Of a DNA stretch of 5,836 bases, positions 5,520-5,836 are shown in pieces. Positions within the stretch are counted from its first letter, which is position 1. Every line of letters starts with the position of its first letter. The DNA is from Chloroflexota bacterium. Its GTDB lineage: Bacteria > Chloroflexota > Anaerolineae > Promineifilales > Promineifilaceae. A model generated the notes under the pieces. It was not told the origin of the DNA. It saw only the letters and a program-made list of their open reading frames with translations, and made no database searches. The translations under genes were made by a program, and so were the position numbers. The DNA lies in assembly GCA_008501785.1 (NCBI GenBank), contig QQUD01000240.1, forward strand, positions 1 to 5,836, in the 5' to 3' direction.

Positions 5520-5540
5520 GGGCGGGTACAAGACCCGCCC
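5520..5540. repeat. GC-rich hairpin GGGCGGGT/ACCCGCCC
   Basis: GGGCGGGT (5520-5527) and ACCCGCCC (5533-5540) form a perfect 8-bp stem with a 5-nt loop. It lies about 115 nt upstream of the kinase operon start. There is no T-run, so it looks like a short interspersed repeat and not a terminator. Confidence 0.65.
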
Positions 5541-5754
5541 GCGACGAGGCTGGCTGGACAGGGCTGTACTTTGGTGGTGTCACCTTCAAATACCAACGTC
5601 GTGTTTCCGATCTGGCCACTGGCATCAGCGACTCATTTGAGGAATTAAATCCTGACCGAGCGCCTGCCCTCATCCGAAATATCCGAAATGAAGGGTAATC
5701 GCTCCCCCTTTATCCCACCGTCCGAGGTATCTCCCATCCGTGGGAATATCTTCC

Positions 5755-5787
5755 AGAATGGTCCAATTTTCAAGATTGGACCATTCT
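5755..5787. repeat. Perfect 13-bp hairpin AGAATGGTCCAAT / ATTGGACCATTCT
   Basis: Bases 5755-5767 are perfectly complementary to 5775-5787 with a 7-nt loop. The hairpin begins 7 nt beyond the stop codon (5797-5795) of the partial minus-strand gene at the right edge, a usual place for a transcription-stopping or mRNA-protecting structure. No T-run follows on the minus strand, so a repeat element is equally possible. Confidence 0.75.
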
Positions 5788-5794
5788 CACCCAC

Positions 5795-5836
5795 CTAAAC
5801 GGCCTTTTCATACCCAAACAACGTCGCCGCCTCACT
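5795..5836 (-). CDS. C-terminal end of a truncated minus-strand gene
   Basis: From the window edge the minus strand reads 13 open codons, SEAATLFGYEKAV, then a TAG stop at 5797-5795. The Ala-rich helical ending and a strong hairpin 7 nt after the stop fit the 3' end of a real gene on the same strand as the kinase operon, and it would lie upstream of that operon. The fragment is too short to identify a family. It contains GGCCGTTT, a partial copy of the palindrome seen in other genes of the window. Confidence 0.45.
   Translation of the reverse strand, partial: SEAATLFGYEKAV

Larger units (their letters stand above)
5405..5794. other. 390-nt intergenic region with hairpin repeats
   Basis: No convincing gene is present. 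The part near 5404 should contain the promoter of the minus-strand kinase operon. A weak minus-strand pair, TTGTTT then TACCAT 17 nt on, is visible around 5480-5450 but is not convincing. The region holds a GC-rich hairpin at 5520-5540, a tandem duplication of ATCCGAAAT (5672-5680 and 5681-5689) and a strong hairpin at 5755-5787. A 69-codon open frame (5489-5698, +) spans the first hairpin and has no recognisable domain or ribosome binding site. Confidence 0.6.

Noticed and set aside
5489..5698. 69-codon plus-strand ORF
   Set aside because: It runs through a hairpin repeat, lacks a ribosome binding site and has no recognisable domain; kept only as a note on the intergenic region.

Overview
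The window looks like bacterial chromosome of roughly even GC. It most resembles Chloroflexota (Anaerolineae-like), although this is inferred from gene content and not proven. Two features support that placement. The first is an isopentenyl phosphate kinase, which is rare in bacteria but known in Chloroflexota that use an archaeal-style mevalonate route. The second is the presence of CoxG-type SRPBCC genes in intergenic DNA full of short hairpin repeats. No phage, plasmid, IS transposase, CRISPR array or RNA gene is visible.

Layout: bases 1-221 carry a perfect inverted pair of dRS3-like repeats and then AT-rich DNA. Bases 222-2025 (+) hold three consecutive SRPBCC/START-like genes. The first two overlap by 11 nt. 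The third has a strong ribosome binding site and is a good CoxG with a C-terminal membrane anchor. Bases 2118-3335 (+) encode a multidomain TPR / zinc-ribbon / four-helix membrane / TPR protein. It is followed closely by a 98-residue protein with two CxxC pairs (3369-3665). A 144-nt convergent intergenic stretch with two small hairpins separates these from a minus-strand operon. That operon encodes a polytopic polyprenol/phytol-kinase-like protein (5404-4613) and isopentenyl phosphate kinase (4616-3810), joined by a 4-nt ATGA stop/start overlap. Bases 5405-5794 are mostly non-coding, with two hairpin repeats. The right edge clips the last 13 codons of another minus-strand gene.

How the genes may work together: the two minus-strand genes are the most suggestive pair. 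A membrane CTP-type prenol kinase (alcohol to monophosphate) translationally coupled to an IPK-family kinase (monophosphate to diphosphate) would make a two-step prenol salvage route. Alternatively, IPK may serve the alternative mevalonate pathway and the pairing may be metabolic housekeeping. The plus-strand SRPBCC trio are candidate hydrophobic-ligand carriers; CoxG proteins are associated with membrane recruitment of, or quinone exchange with, CO dehydrogenase. No CODH structural gene is visible here.

Across the window the palindrome AACGGCCGTT is strongly over-represented. All seven CGGCCG sites lie in AACGGCCG (or its complement), all inside coding sequence. It behaves like a highly iterated palindrome analogous to cyanobacterial HIP1.
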